NCBI GenBank assembly: GCA_016786495.1
Contig: JAEUUJ010000027.1
Coordinates: forward strand, 17,343-81,342
Direction of reading: 5' to 3'
Source of the DNA: Cyclobacteriaceae bacterium
Lineage (GTDB): Bacteria > Bacteroidota > Bacteroidia > Cytophagales > Cyclobacteriaceae
DNA length: 64,000 nt
The notes below the pieces were generated by a model that saw only the letters and a program-made list of their open reading frames with translations, ran no database searches and had not been told where the DNA came from. Position 1 is the first letter of the stretch. Every line of letters starts with the position of its first letter. Both the position numbers and the translations under genes were made by a program. Below are positions 53,086 through 62,583 of this stretch, one piece after another.

Positions 53086-54090
53086 ATGTATATCATCAGC
53101 AGCTATTCTCTCGCGGTTTTCTTCTGCATCATTACGATGCTGTGCTGGGGATCGTGGGGAAACACGCAAAAACTTGCAGCCAAGACATGGCGGTATGAAT
53201 TGTTTTACTGGGACTACGTGATTGGCATTGTTCTGCTGTCTGTGGTGTTCGGATTCTCGCTGGGCAGTATGGGCGAACAGGGCAGAAGCTTCACAACCGA
53301 TCTCGCGCAGGTTAGCAGTGACAACCTGTGGAGCGCTATTCTCGGAGGCGTAATCTTTAACGCGTCAAATATCCTTTTGTCGGCTTCGATCTCTATTGCC
53401 GGAATGGCGGTTGCTTTCCCGGTAGGTGTCGGACTTGCGCTGGTACTTGGAGTCGTGCTCAATTATAACAGTGCCTCGAAAGATGACCCGATAATTTTAT
53501 TTTCCGGGGTAGCGCTGATTGTGGTTGCGATCATTCTGAACGGCATTGCGTCCGGAAAGATGTCAGCTGGCGGGAAAAAGTCGTCCTCAAAAGGTATCTG
53601 GCTTGCGGTTATTGCTGGTGTGCTGATGTCATTCTTCTACCGGTTCGTAGCGGCTGCGATGGACGTCAACAATTTCGAGTCGCCTACACCCGGTATGATG
53701 ACACCATACACTGCCTTCTTCGTGTTTGCGATGGGTATGCTGGTGAGCAACTTCCTGTTCAACACAGTGATTATGCGGAAGCCGTTCGTGGGTTCCCCGG
53801 TTACATACAAAGATTATTTCAGCGGAAGTTTTGGTACCCATCTCGTGGGTGTTGCCGGTGGATTGATCTGGGGACTTGGAACTGTGCTGAGCTACATGTC
53901 GGCCGGAAAAGCAGGTGCTGCCATTTCGTACGCACTCGGACAAGGCGCAACGATGGTTGCAGCGTTCTGGGGTGTGTTTATCTGGAAGGAATTCAGAGGT
54001 GCAGGTCCACGTGTAAACGTGCTGCTCTTCTTTATGTTTTTACTTTTTATCTCTGGGCTCGCACTGATTATCGTGTCGGGCGGCAATTAA
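53086..54090 (+). CDS. GRP/DMT-type sugar permease
   Basis: A 334-residue inner-membrane protein with about ten hydrophobic helices, the layout of the glucose/ribose uptake (GRP, RhaT-like) branch of the drug/metabolite transporter superfamily. Motifs are FCIITMLCWGSWGNTQK in helix 1, FPVGVGLALVLGVVLNY in helix 4, and the symmetric second-half YALGQGATMVAAFWGVFIWKEF. Coming after SusCD and ribose-releasing enzymes and with ribokinase in the same operon, it most likely imports ribose into the cytoplasm, comparable with the permease of Bacteroides ribose utilisation loci. Confidence 0.88.
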   Translation: MYIISSYSLAVFFCIITMLCWGSWGNTQKLAAKTWRYELFYWDYVIGIVLLSVVFGFSLGSMGEQGRSFTTDLAQVSSDNLWSAILGGVIFNASNILLSASISIAGMAVAFPVGVGLALVLGVVLNYNSASKDDPIILFSGVALIVVAIILNGIASGKMSAGGKKSSSKGIWLAVIAGVLMSFFYRFVAAAMDVNNFESPTPGMMTPYTAFFVFAMGMLVSNFLFNTVIMRKPFVGSPVTYKDYFSGSFGTHLVGVAGGLIWGLGTVLSYMSAGKAGAAISYALGQGATMVAAFWGVFIWKEFRGAGPRVNVLLFFMFLLFISGLALIIVSGGN

Positions 54091-54128
54091 ACAATTAAAC
54101 TAACTATTAACCTAAAACAATTTATGCT

Positions 54129-54923
54129 ATGAAAAAAAGTCTGATGTTTATGAGTGCAGCGGTGCTGGCGTTGAGCACCGTGTTGATCTCATCGTGTAGC
54201 GATGACGAAGGTGGTGGCGGATCGAAAGTTCCACCTGCAAAAATTAAGACCATTGCTTTCAATGATGGCTCGGCTATCGAAAGCTGGGAGTTTACGTATG
54301 ACGATCAGGATCGTGTGAGCAGCATCAGCAATGTTTACGATGGCGGCGACCCGTCAATCATTGCTTACACGTACGATGATGCTGCAAGTGAGCTGACCAT
54401 CCTGAAGGACGAAAACGAGACGATTTATGCGCTTGACGCTGAAGGCCGTGTAGTGAAAGAATACTGGAATGAAGACAAAACTGAATGGGAGGGTTATCAG
54501 TATGATGCGGATGGCCGGATGATCAAAGTGTTCGAGCACTACAGCGGTGCGGATCACCTGAAGTACGACCTTACTGTGGAAGATGGTAACCTGACTCACC
54601 GGATTCGGTACGAAGATGATGGCACTACCATTCGCGAAGATCGTGAGTTCACTTACACAATTGGAGACAATGCCAGCGGAATCCACCAGACGTATGCAGT
54701 AGATTCAGAATGGAAAAACATTGCCGGATTGTATGGAAAGCAAAGCAAGAAACTGGTAGAAGCGTATGTTCGTCACATTACTTCCGATCCGGGTACCAGC
54801 TTCGGTGCAACGTATACTTACACGTTCGATGATAAAGACCGCGTGGCAACGCAAACAAAGAACGGGACCAGCAGCGGTGGTAACTTCACCGAGTCGTGGG
54901 CATACACATATTACGAAGATTAA
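54129..54923 (+). CDS. lipoprotein with YD-like repeats
   Basis: A 264-residue lipoprotein (lipobox LISSCSDDEG, then a glycine-rich linker). The body is a run of beta repeats of the form YDxxGR/DxxDRV (EFTYDDQDRVSSISN, LDAEGRVVKEY, YDADGRMIKVF, YTFDDKDRVATQ). The same kind of module is found in the truncated gene at 1-612. It is the last gene before the operon terminator and may be a surface glycan-binding or scaffold protein, in the position that SusE/F-like genes often take. No catalytic motif is present. Confidence 0.75.
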   Translation: MKKSLMFMSAAVLALSTVLISSCSDDEGGGGSKVPPAKIKTIAFNDGSAIESWEFTYDDQDRVSSISNVYDGGDPSIIAYTYDDAASELTILKDENETIYALDAEGRVVKEYWNEDKTEWEGYQYDADGRMIKVFEHYSGADHLKYDLTVEDGNLTHRIRYEDDGTTIREDREFTYTIGDNASGIHQTYAVDSEWKNIAGLYGKQSKKLVEAYVRHITSDPGTSFGATYTYTFDDKDRVATQTKNGTSSGGNFTESWAYTYYED

Positions 54924-54943
54924 TTTTTTTGGTTAGAGTTCGG

Positions 54944-54976
54944 GGCCAGGAACGGTAATTCGTTTCTGGCCTTTTT
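54944..54976 (+). terminator. rho-independent terminator after the ribose-type PUL
   Basis: An 11-bp stem (54944-54954 with 54961-54971, GGCCAGGAACG/CGTTTCTGGCC, one G-T pair) with a six-base loop is followed by TTTTTC. It ends the operon that begins at rbsK and also lies ten bases from the stop of the convergent fucosidase gene. Confidence 0.92.
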
Positions 54977-54984
54977 CATTTCCG

Positions 54985-56301
54985 TCACTTCACTTCGAGC
55001 TCGACAATCGTATCAATCTCGTTCAGTTTGGCTTTCGGAATTTTTAACGTTACTCCGAATTCATTATCGGCAAACTTAACGGCACTCTTGTCGCCAAACA
55101 TCTTAGCGGATACTACTTTCTTTCCGAGGGAGGGGAGGATGAGGGTTTCATCCTGCCAGTTCAAAATGTGAACATAACAGGTGTTTCCTTTTTGCGTCAT
55201 TACGCCCCAGTCGCGGGCAGATAACGGACCACCTTTGGTGCCATAGATTGTTTCACCGTTCAGTTTTAACCATGCGCCCATTTGCTTCAGCAAGGCAACA
55301 TGTTCCGGTTGAATCTTGCCGTTCGGCATCGGCCCGACATTCAACAGGAAGTTGGCTCCGTAGCCGGCCGATTTTACGAGATACTGAATGAGCTCTTTTT
55401 CGGATTTGTTGCTGGCATCGCGCAGGTTAAATCCCCAGGAGTTGTTAATGGTTTCGCAGGTTTCTTTCGGTAACGCCCCGATTTTTTGTTCAGGCGCAAA
55501 ACCTGTGGTGTTATGGCCGGGCAGATCTTTTTCGAACATCTGGAAATCTTCACCCGCGTATGGCGCTTGGTGGTGATTACTTCCGATCAGTGCAGCCGGT
55601 TGTAATGCGTGAATCAATGCGTATGTTTTTTCTAACCGCCAGTCGGCATCTTTCTTATCCCACATGCCGTCAAACCAGATTCCTGCAATCAGGCCGTAGC
55701 CGGTGAGCAATTCTGTTAACTGCGCATCCATGTAGTCGAGGTATTTGTACCAGTCACCGTTTTCAGGCCGGCCTGTATAGCCATTGCCGGTGTTGCCGCG
55801 CGGAAAATAATCCGGGTGATGCCAGTCGAGCTGGGAATGATAAAAGAACAGTTTCATTCCCTGCGCATGACACTCATCGGCCAGCATATTGAGCACGTCT
55901 TTTTTGTACGGAGTGCGGTCAACAATATCGTAGTCGGATACTTTACTGTCGTACATCGCGAAACCGTCATGATGTTTGCTGGTGATCGTAATGTATTTCA
56001 TGCCGGCATCTTTTGCCATCTGCACCCATTCTTTCGGATTGAATTCAATCGGGTTAAAGAATGCAGGCAACTTCTCGTACGTCTTTACCGGGATTTGTTG
56101 GTTGTTCATAACCCACTCGCCGTCACCCAATTCACTATAAACTCCCCAGTGAATGAAAAGTCCGAAGCGGGCATCTTCAAACCATGCGCGTGTCTTTAAG
56201 TTCTCAGGCGTTGGCTGGTATTGGGTTTGGGCGTTGATCGTCAATAGACCGTTGAGTAAAAAGACGAACGCAATTGACCCTTTACGATAAAGATTCAACA
56301 T
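54985..56301 (-). CDS. GH29 family alpha-L-fucosidase
   Basis: A 438-residue exported enzyme (signal to INAQT) with the GH29 (beta/alpha)8 barrel: ARFGLFIHWGVYSELGDGEW, KYITITSKHHDGFAMYDSK and AGIWFDGMWD, where Asp211 is the expected nucleophile. The C-terminal beta-sandwich (about 340-438) is short. Family members release alpha-L-fucose with retention of configuration. It is monocistronic and faces the ribose-type locus. Its product is not obviously a substrate of that locus, so joint function is uncertain. Confidence 0.93.
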   Translation of the reverse strand: MLNLYRKGSIAFVFLLNGLLTINAQTQYQPTPENLKTRAWFEDARFGLFIHWGVYSELGDGEWVMNNQQIPVKTYEKLPAFFNPIEFNPKEWVQMAKDAGMKYITITSKHHDGFAMYDSKVSDYDIVDRTPYKKDVLNMLADECHAQGMKLFFYHSQLDWHHPDYFPRGNTGNGYTGRPENGDWYKYLDYMDAQLTELLTGYGLIAGIWFDGMWDKKDADWRLEKTYALIHALQPAALIGSNHHQAPYAGEDFQMFEKDLPGHNTTGFAPEQKIGALPKETCETINNSWGFNLRDASNKSEKELIQYLVKSAGYGANFLLNVGPMPNGKIQPEHVALLKQMGAWLKLNGETIYGTKGGPLSARDWGVMTQKGNTCYVHILNWQDETLILPSLGKKVVSAKMFGDKSAVKFADNEFGVTLKIPKAKLNEIDTIVELEVK

Positions 56302-56332
56302 AATGATTATGATTGAGTGATGTAGTCTACGG

Positions 56333-56923
56333 TTACTTGTGCCGCTTTTTCAACACGCCTTTCACATCGTCCAGCGACATGCCCTTTGCCTGCAGCAGCA
56401 CAAGATAGTGATAAAGTAAGTCAGCCGCTTCGTTCAGGAACAGATCGCGGTTATCGTCTTTCGCCTCAATCACCAGTTCTACGGCTTCTTCACCAACCTT
56501 TTGTGCGATTTTATTAATACCGGCTTCAAACAGTGACGTGGTGTACGATCCTTTTTTAGGACTTGCTTTCCGGTCTTTTATGATTGTCTCCAGCCGGTTT
56601 AAATCCCAGCCCTCGTTCTTTTCATTGAAGCATGTATCCGCGCCTGTGTGGCAGGTTGGTCCTTTCGGGATTACCTTTACCAGCAGGGAATCATTGTCGC
56701 AATCCTGGATGATTTCAACCAGTTCAAGCGAGTTGCCGGAGGTTTCGCCTTTCGTCCACAACCGCTTTTTACTGCGACTGTAAAACGTGACCTTCTTTTC
56801 ACGGACGGTTTTTTCGTACGCTTCTACATTCATGAAAGCGACCATGAGCACTTTCTGTGTAGCGGCATCCTGCACTACACAAGGAACCAAACCATTAAGT
56901 TTATCGAAATCAATCTTGGCCAT
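56333..56923 (-). CDS. hisI: bifunctional phosphoribosyl-AMP cyclohydrolase/phosphoribosyl-ATP pyrophosphatase
   Basis: The 196-residue HisIE fusion carries out histidine steps 2 and 3. Residues 1-105 are the cyclohydrolase (VLMVAFMNVEAYEKT, SRSKKRLWTKGETSGN, and zinc/magnesium site QDCDNDSLL...GPTCHTGADTCF). Residues about 110-196 are the pyrophosphatase (SYTTSLFEAGINKIAQKVGEEAVE and NEAADLLYHYLVLL). It is the last gene of the his operon, nine bases after hisF. Confidence 0.96.
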   Translation of the reverse strand: MAKIDFDKLNGLVPCVVQDAATQKVLMVAFMNVEAYEKTVREKKVTFYSRSKKRLWTKGETSGNSLELVEIIQDCDNDSLLVKVIPKGPTCHTGADTCFNEKNEGWDLNRLETIIKDRKASPKKGSYTTSLFEAGINKIAQKVGEEAVELVIEAKDDNRDLFLNEAADLLYHYLVLLQAKGMSLDDVKGVLKKRHK

Positions 56924-56932
56924 AATGTCGTA

Positions 56933-57691
56933 TCAAATCCGAACGGGAATAGTGTGTTGTGCCAGGTATTTTTTTAATTCAGGGATCCTGATCTCTCCAA
57001 AATGAAAGATGCTTGCCGCCAGCGCAGCGTCAGCCTTCCCGATGCTAAATACATCGAGAAAGTGCTTCACCGTTCCGGCTCCGCCTGAGGCAATCACGGG
57101 GATTGTTAATTGTTCATGAAGGGAAGCCAATGCGCTCGTGGCAAAACCATTTTTGGTTCCGTCATGATCCATGCTGGTAAACAAGATTTCACCGGCCCCG
57201 CGGTTTTCGCATTCCTGCGCCCAGGAAAATAGTTCTTTGTCGCTGGGTTGTTTTCCGCCATGCGTATGTACGATCCACTGTTCGTTCACATACCGGGCAT
57301 CTATTGCAGCAACAATGCACTGGGAGCCAAACGCCTTGGCGAGTTCATCCACCAGTGCGGGGTTTCGTACGGCTGCGGAGTTCACGCTTACTTTGTCTGC
57401 TCCGGCTTCCAGCAGGGGAGCGACATCGGCTGTAGAATTGATTCCGCCACCTACAGTGAACGGGATATTGATGTTGCGCGCGATTTCTTTTACGAGTGAC
57501 GCAAATGTTTTTCGCTTTTCGTTGGTCGCGGAGATGTCGAGGAATACGAGTTCATCGGCACCCTGTTGTGCGTACGTTGAGGCGAGTTCCACCGGATCGC
57601 CTGCATCACGAATGTTCACAAAGTTGATGCCCTTTACCGTGCGGCCATCTTTAATATCCAAACAGGGAATGATGCGCTTGCTCAGCATCAC
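56933..57691 (-). CDS. hisF: imidazole glycerol phosphate synthase subunit HisF
   Basis: A 252-residue TIM barrel, the cyclase half of IGP synthase, which uses ammonia from HisH to form imidazole glycerol phosphate and AICAR. Key acidic residues are seen in [16 protein letters not shown] (Asp near 11) and [12 protein letters not shown] (Asp near 130), with phosphate loops VGGGINS and ASGGAG. The start overlaps the stop of hisA by four bases, and its partner HisH is encoded one gene further upstream. Confidence 0.97.
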   Translation of the reverse strand: MMLSKRIIPCLDIKDGRTVKGINFVNIRDAGDPVELASTYAQQGADELVFLDISATNEKRKTFASLVKEIARNINIPFTVGGGINSTADVAPLLEAGADKVSVNSAAVRNPALVDELAKAFGSQCIVAAIDARYVNEQWIVHTHGGKQPSDKELFSWAQECENRGAGEILFTSMDHDGTKNGFATSALASLHEQLTIPVIASGGAGTVKHFLDVFSIGKADAALAASIFHFGEIRIPELKKYLAQHTIPVRI

Positions 57692-58410
57692 TTAAAAGTA
57701 AAAGGTTTGAGGTCGATCAGTTCGATCTTGTGTTCGTACAGCGCTTTACCGATGATTGCACCATAAACGCCCATGGCTTTCAGCTTACGAAGATCTTCCA
57801 GTGAACTGACGCCACCACTGGCTGTTATCTTGAGGGTAGGGAACCGCGTAAGAAGTTTTTCATACAATCCGAAGTTCGGGCCGTCCAGCATGCCGTCTGA
57901 TCCGATGTCGGTGCACGTCAGGTATTCCAGTCCGCTGCCCATATAATCTTCTACCAGTTCGAATAACCGGAGTTCGGTAGGTTCAAGCCAGCCGTTAATC
58001 ATGATGTGCTCTCCCTTTACGTCTGCACTGAGAATGAAATTCCGTGCACCATACTCATTCATCCAGCGCTTGAACTTCTCCGGTTCGTTGATCGCTACAC
58101 TTCCGATATTGATTTGATAGATGTCGAGGTTGATGAGTTGCTCGACATCCTCATCGGTTTTAACACCGCCTCCGAAGTCGATCTGAAGCGCAGTTTTCTC
58201 CTGCAGTTCGTAGATCACGTCCCAATTCACCACTTCACCCTCTTTCGCTCCATCCAGGTCAATCAGATGAAGGTATTCGAGGTCGGCATTCTGGAATTGC
58301 AGCGCTACGTCTAACGGATCTTCGCTGTAGATCTTTTTCTTCTTGAAATCGCCCTGCGTCAGCCGAACGCATTTACCGTCAATAATATCGATTGCTGGAA
58401 TAATCTTCAT
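57688..58410 (-). CDS. hisA: phosphoribosylformimino-5-aminoimidazole carboxamide ribotide isomerase
   Basis: A 240-residue TIM barrel with the catalytic N-terminal aspartate in [18 protein letters not shown] and the second in [14 protein letters not shown], plus phosphate-binding [11 protein letters not shown] and ASGGVSS. It opens the ribose ring of ProFAR in histidine step 4. Stops and starts overlap by four bases with both hisH before it and hisF after it. Confidence 0.97.
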   Translation of the reverse strand: MKIIPAIDIIDGKCVRLTQGDFKKKKIYSEDPLDVALQFQNADLEYLHLIDLDGAKEGEVVNWDVIYELQEKTALQIDFGGGVKTDEDVEQLINLDIYQINIGSVAINEPEKFKRWMNEYGARNFILSADVKGEHIMINGWLEPTELRLFELVEDYMGSGLEYLTCTDIGSDGMLDGPNFGLYEKLLTRFPTLKITASGGVSSLEDLRKLKAMGVYGAIIGKALYEHKIELIDLKPFTFK

Positions 58411-58985
58411 ATCGCTAAAAAATTCTTCAAAATCATTTGTCCCGCTTCCGCGGATTTCTCGGGGTGAAACTGTACTGCATAAAAATTGTCTTTTCGCATC
58501 GCTGCACTAAACGGAACTGTGTACGGTGTAACGGCCGAAGTAAAATTGTTCACGGGTACGTAATAACTGTGTACATAATATACACTTTTGTTTTCAAGAT
58601 CCGGCTGAATCCAGTCATTGACTTTTGTCAGGGAATTCCAACCCATGTGCGGTACTTTAAAATCGGTTTCCGGGATAAACCGTTTTACGGGCTGATCGAA
58701 AATCCCCAGACAAGGGGTGTTATTTTCTTCCGAATGACGGCACATCAACTGCATTCCCAAACAAATTCCGAGTACAGGTTGTTTCAGATTTGTGATAACC
58801 TCGTCGAGTTTGCGGTCGCGCAGATACGCCATGGTGGTACTTGCTTCGCCCACTCCGGGAAAAATCACCTTATCCGCTTTCGTAATCGTCTCAGGGTCGT
58901 CAGAAATCGTAAAGTCAACGCCCAGCCGCTCCAGTGCGAACGACACCGACTGAATGTTTCCTGCGTTGTATTTGATTAGAACCAT
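58407..58985 (-). CDS. hisH: imidazole glycerol phosphate synthase glutaminase subunit HisH
   Basis: A 192-residue class I glutamine amidotransferase. The nucleophile elbow is LGICLGMQLM with the catalytic cysteine, and the His-Glu pair is in AVQFHPEKSAEAG. It supplies ammonia to HisF. It begins MVLIKYNAGNIQSV; the family's usual YGxGN is NAGN here. The 129-base gap before it, the only sizeable one in the operon, contains a triple 14-base repeat. Confidence 0.96.
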   Translation of the reverse strand: MVLIKYNAGNIQSVSFALERLGVDFTISDDPETITKADKVIFPGVGEASTTMAYLRDRKLDEVITNLKQPVLGICLGMQLMCRHSEENNTPCLGIFDQPVKRFIPETDFKVPHMGWNSLTKVNDWIQPDLENKSVYYVHSYYVPVNNFTSAVTPYTVPFSAAMRKDNFYAVQFHPEKSAEAGQMILKNFLAI

Positions 58986-58992
58986 GTTGAAC

Positions 58993-59034
58993 GACGAGTT
59001 ACGAATGACGAGTTACGAATAGCGAGTTACGAAT
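58993..59034. repeat. three tandem 14-base repeats inside the his operon
   Basis: GACGAGTTACGAAT occurs at 58993-59006 and 59007-59020, with a variant (AGCGAGTTACGAAT) at 59021-59034. The array lies between hisB and hisH, about ten bases before the hisH start codon. It could be recent slippage; it might also space the hisH ribosome site or an internal promoter. The rest of the gap (59035-59114) shows nothing clear. Confidence 0.7.
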
Positions 59035-59114
59035 TTTGATTTGTGATCGGTTTAAAACTTGTGATTGATTTAAAAATTTCCAGTAACGAATACTTCCAAC
59101 TTCAGCCTCCCCAC

Positions 59115-60230
59115 TCAAAGCGTGCCTTTCGTGCTCGGTAAATCATTTCCCTCTTTACGTACAGCCATTTTAATTGCTTTCGCAAAAGCTTTAAAAATTG
59201 CTTCAATCTTATGATGTTCGTTTGTTCCCCCGGCCTTGATATTCAGGTTACTTTTTGATGCATCGGAAAATGACTTGAAAAAATGGACGAACATTTCCGT
59301 TGGCATTTCGCCAATCTTCTCGCGCTTGAATTCTGCCTCCCACATCAGCCACGGACGGCCGCCAAAGTCGAGTGCTACTTGCGCCAGGCAATCATCCATG
59401 GGTAAACAAAAGCCATACCGCTCAATGCCGCGTTTGCTGCCCAGGGCCTTGCTGAAAGCCTCGCCAAGCGCAAGGGCAGTGTCTTCGATGGTATGGTGTT
59501 CATCGATGTGCAGATCACCCTTAACCTGGATGTCGAGATCGACCTTTCCGTGTTTGGCAAGCTGATCAAGCATGTGATCGAAAAAGCCCAGCCCGGTGGC
59601 AATGTTGCTCTTTCCGCTTCCGTCAAGGTTCACCGATATGGTAATGTCGGTTTCTTTTGTTTTACGGTTTACCACCGCACTTCTGGGAGATGCGATAAAT
59701 AAATTATAAATGTCCTGCCATGACGCGGTGCGCAACGCACAGAATTCCGCAAAGCCCGATGCTGTTAGTTTTTCATCCAGACTTGTATCTTTTAAAAGAA
59801 TCGCTTTGGAGCCGAGATTTTTAGCAAGTTCAACATCCGTAAGTCGGTCGCCAATAACGTATGAGTTCTTTAAATCGTAGTCAGACGAGAAGTACCTGGT
59901 TAGCATTCCGGTGCCCGGCTTGCGGGTCGGCTTGTTCTCGCGCTGGAACGATTTATCGATACAAACTTCTGAGAACGTAATGCCTTCATGTTTAAACGTC
60001 TTCATCATCCGCTCATGAGCGGGCCAGAAGTTCTTTTCCGGAAAGCTGTCGGTACCCAACCCGTCCTGGTTGGTAACCATTACCAGCTCGTAGTCAGTTT
60101 CGCGGGCAATTTTTCCGAGCCACGTAAACACACCAGGGTAGTATTCAAGTTTTTCGAGGCTGTCGATCTGTTCGTCCGGCGGTTCAATGATTAATGTGCC
60201 GTCACGATCAATAAACAATACTTTCTTCAT
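59115..60230 (-). CDS. hisB: bifunctional histidinol-phosphatase/imidazoleglycerol-phosphate dehydratase
   Basis: A 371-residue fusion. Residues 1-165 are the HAD-type histidinol-phosphatase ([13 protein letters not shown] with the nucleophilic aspartate, [26 protein letters not shown]). Residues about 178-371 are the dehydratase ([35 protein letters not shown] and [19 protein letters not shown], supplying manganese-binding histidines). The ATG at 60230 ([11 protein letters not shown]) is used; 25 codons upstream lie inside hisC. It overlaps hisC by four bases. The phosphatase's zinc-binding Cys/His loop known from E. coli is reduced to one cysteine ([11 protein letters not shown]). Confidence 0.95.
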   Translation of the reverse strand: MKKVLFIDRDGTLIIEPPDEQIDSLEKLEYYPGVFTWLGKIARETDYELVMVTNQDGLGTDSFPEKNFWPAHERMMKTFKHEGITFSEVCIDKSFQRENKPTRKPGTGMLTRYFSSDYDLKNSYVIGDRLTDVELAKNLGSKAILLKDTSLDEKLTASGFAEFCALRTASWQDIYNLFIASPRSAVVNRKTKETDITISVNLDGSGKSNIATGLGFFDHMLDQLAKHGKVDLDIQVKGDLHIDEHHTIEDTALALGEAFSKALGSKRGIERYGFCLPMDDCLAQVALDFGGRPWLMWEAEFKREKIGEMPTEMFVHFFKSFSDASKSNLNIKAGGTNEHHKIEAIFKAFAKAIKMAVRKEGNDLPSTKGTL

Positions 60231-61279
60231 AGCTTCTTCAACGCTTTCACCAGCCGCTGATTTTCTTCGGGTGTTCCAACGGTAATCCGCAGACATCCAT
60301 AACACAACGTGACCTTTGAACGGTCGCGTACAATAATTCCTTTTTCCATTAAATACTGATGTGTGAGAAACGCATCGCTCATGCGCACCAGCAGAAAGTT
60401 TGCGTCCGAAGGATAAACAGCTTCCACGGCAGGAAGTTTTACGAGGGCCTTCGCCAGCTTCTTGCGTTCCTTCACAATCTCTTTTACAGACGACTCCATG
60501 AACATCGTGCTTTCCAGCGCGTCAAGAACAAGTTCCTGTGTGCGGGTATTCACGTTGTACGGATACTTGATCTTGTTGAGCAAGGCGATAATTTCTTCGG
60601 AAGCGAAACACATCCCGAGCCGGAGGCCGGCAAGTCCCCATGCCTTTGAGAAGGTTTGCAATACAACGAGGTTAGGGTACTTGGCGAGTTCGTGGACAAA
60701 GCTCTTGCTCTTCGCGAAGTCGAGATACGCTTCGTCAATCACCACGAGGCCGTAAAAGCGTTTCAGAATTTCAACGATTTTATCGCGACTCAATAAATTC
60801 CCGGTAGGGTTATTCGGACTGCACAAGAAAAGGATCTTGGTTGTGGCATCGAATGTATTGGGGAACGTTTCGAGGTCAAGATCAAACTCAGGTGTAAGCA
60901 GCGCTTGCTGAACCTTAACGGCATTTACCTCTGCGCACACCGAATACATGCCGTACGTTGGCTCGGTAACCAGAATCGAATCCTGGTTGGGTTCGCAAAA
61001 CGCGCGGATTAACAGATCGATCGCTTCATCACTTCCGTTGCCCAGAAATATTTGGCCTGAACGAACATCTTTCAGCTCGGCAATTTTCTCTTTCAATCTC
61101 CGCTGCTGCGGATCGGGGTAGCGGTTATACGGAGACGGGTAGGGGTTTTCGTTTGCGTCCAGGTAAATCTCTGCTTCGCCTTTGAACTCATCGCGGGCCG
61201 AAGAATACGGCTTCATGTTCAGGATGTTTTTCCTCACCAGCGTGCTGATATCAATAAAAGATTTCGAACGTTTTGCCAT
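60227..61279 (-). CDS. hisC: histidinol-phosphate aminotransferase
   Basis: A 350-residue PLP enzyme of fold type I. The PLP lysine lies in [16 protein letters not shown]. Other landmarks are [45 protein letters not shown] and VIDEAYLDF. It converts imidazole acetol phosphate and glutamate to histidinol phosphate. It lies between hisD (18 bases upstream) and hisB (four-base overlap) in the operon. Confidence 0.97.
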   Translation of the reverse strand: MAKRSKSFIDISTLVRKNILNMKPYSSARDEFKGEAEIYLDANENPYPSPYNRYPDPQQRRLKEKIAELKDVRSGQIFLGNGSDEAIDLLIRAFCEPNQDSILVTEPTYGMYSVCAEVNAVKVQQALLTPEFDLDLETFPNTFDATTKILFLCSPNNPTGNLLSRDKIVEILKRFYGLVVIDEAYLDFAKSKSFVHELAKYPNLVVLQTFSKAWGLAGLRLGMCFASEEIIALLNKIKYPYNVNTRTQELVLDALESTMFMESSVKEIVKERKKLAKALVKLPAVEAVYPSDANFLLVRMSDAFLTHQYLMEKGIIVRDRSKVTLCYGCLRITVGTPEENQRLVKALKKL

Positions 61280-61297
61280 GACGCAATAATTCCAGGG

Positions 61298-62581
61298 TTA
61301 GTTTAGGGTTGCCAGACGGACGGTGACGGCCTGCTTATGACCTGTAAGTTGTTCTGCCTCAGCCATTTTCTCAACCACAGGTCCCAACGATTTCAGTCCG
61401 TTTTCCGTTAGCTTCTGAAACGTAATATACCGGATAAAACTTTCCAGTGAAACGCCACCGGATGCTTTCGCATACCCGTTGGTGGGGAGCGTGTGATTGG
61501 TTCCGGACGCGTAATCGCCTACGGCCTCGGGTGAATAATTTCCGATAAAAACCGAACCTGCATTTACGATCTTGTCGCTTAAGCCATCTGCATCCTGCGT
61601 GTTGATGATTAGGTGCTCCGGAGCATATTCGTTAATAAAATCAACAGCTGTTTCAACCGAACTCATGCAAATGATCTTGCTGTTTTGCAATGCCTTCTCC
61701 GCGATGGTCTTCCGTGGCAACGTGGTGAGCTGTTTATCAATTTCGGCTGTGATGGCTGAGATGATTTGTTCGTTGTTCACCACCAGCATCACCTGACTGT
61801 CTTCACCATGTTCCGCTTGTGAGAGCAGGTCGGCTGCTACAAACGCAGGGTTTGCCGTTTCATCCGCCCAAACTAAAACTTCCGACGGGCCTGCGGGCAT
61901 ATCAATCGCAATGCCTTGCTGATTCACCAATTGTTTTGCTTTGGTAACGTATTGATTGCCGGGACCGAAAATCTTATAAACCTTTGGAATGCTCTCCGTT
62001 CCATACGCCATGGCAGCTATCGCCTGCGCTCCACCCACTTTGAAAATCTTGGTAATCCCGGTGAGTTGTGCTGCGTACAGAATCGCGGCATTGACTTTTC
62101 CGTCAGCATCGGGTGGTGTACATAAAACAACCTCCTTGCATCCCGCCAGCCTGGACGGAACACCCAACATCAAAACCGTAGAGAATAATGGTGCGGATCC
62201 GCCCGGAATGTAGACACCAACTTTTTGTATCGGAACTGCTTTTCTCCAGCACTTCACGCCCGGCATCGTTTCAACCGGCGACAAGGTTTGTTTCTGAGCC
62301 TCATGAAATTTTTCGATGTTTCGTGCAGCGGCAGCAATGGCATCCTTTAAATCCTGTGGAACCGCTTTGCTGGCTTCTCCTATTTCACTGGCCGATACCT
62401 GGAGTTGTTTTACATCCGCGCGGTCAAATTGCCGGGTAAATTCACGCAACGCATCATCGCCCGACCGTTGCACACGCGCGAGAATATTTTTCACCGAGTT
62501 TTCTAAAAACTCAAGTTCGACTTGAGGCCGGGCACATAGCTCAGCCCAGGTTTCAGGCGAAGGGTTGATAAACTGTTGCAT
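61298..62581 (-). CDS. hisD: histidinol dehydrogenase
   Basis: A 427-residue zinc enzyme that oxidises histidinol to histidine in two NAD-dependent steps. Signature regions are VGVYIPGGSAPLFSTVLM, KVGGAQAIAAMAYGTESIPKV, IDMPAGPSEVLVWADE, ADLLSQAEHGEDSQVMLV with the zinc/catalytic histidine, NEYAPEHLII, and GDYASGTNHTLPTNGYA. It starts two bases after hisG. Confidence 0.97.
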   Translation of the reverse strand: MQQFINPSPETWAELCARPQVELEFLENSVKNILARVQRSGDDALREFTRQFDRADVKQLQVSASEIGEASKAVPQDLKDAIAAAARNIEKFHEAQKQTLSPVETMPGVKCWRKAVPIQKVGVYIPGGSAPLFSTVLMLGVPSRLAGCKEVVLCTPPDADGKVNAAILYAAQLTGITKIFKVGGAQAIAAMAYGTESIPKVYKIFGPGNQYVTKAKQLVNQQGIAIDMPAGPSEVLVWADETANPAFVAADLLSQAEHGEDSQVMLVVNNEQIISAITAEIDKQLTTLPRKTIAEKALQNSKIICMSSVETAVDFINEYAPEHLIINTQDADGLSDKIVNAGSVFIGNYSPEAVGDYASGTNHTLPTNGYAKASGGVSLESFIRYITFQKLTENGLKSLGPVVEKMAEAEQLTGHKQAVTVRLATLN

Positions 62582-62583
62582 GG

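Noticed and set aside
57171-57695. Plus-strand frame of 174 codons across hisF
   Set aside because: It is antisense to a complete HisF with catalytic aspartates; no start context or homology.
60231-60305. N-terminal extension of HisB by 25 residues
   Set aside because: The extension lies inside hisC and precedes the canonical [11 protein letters not shown] start; the ATGA overlap supports the shorter protein.
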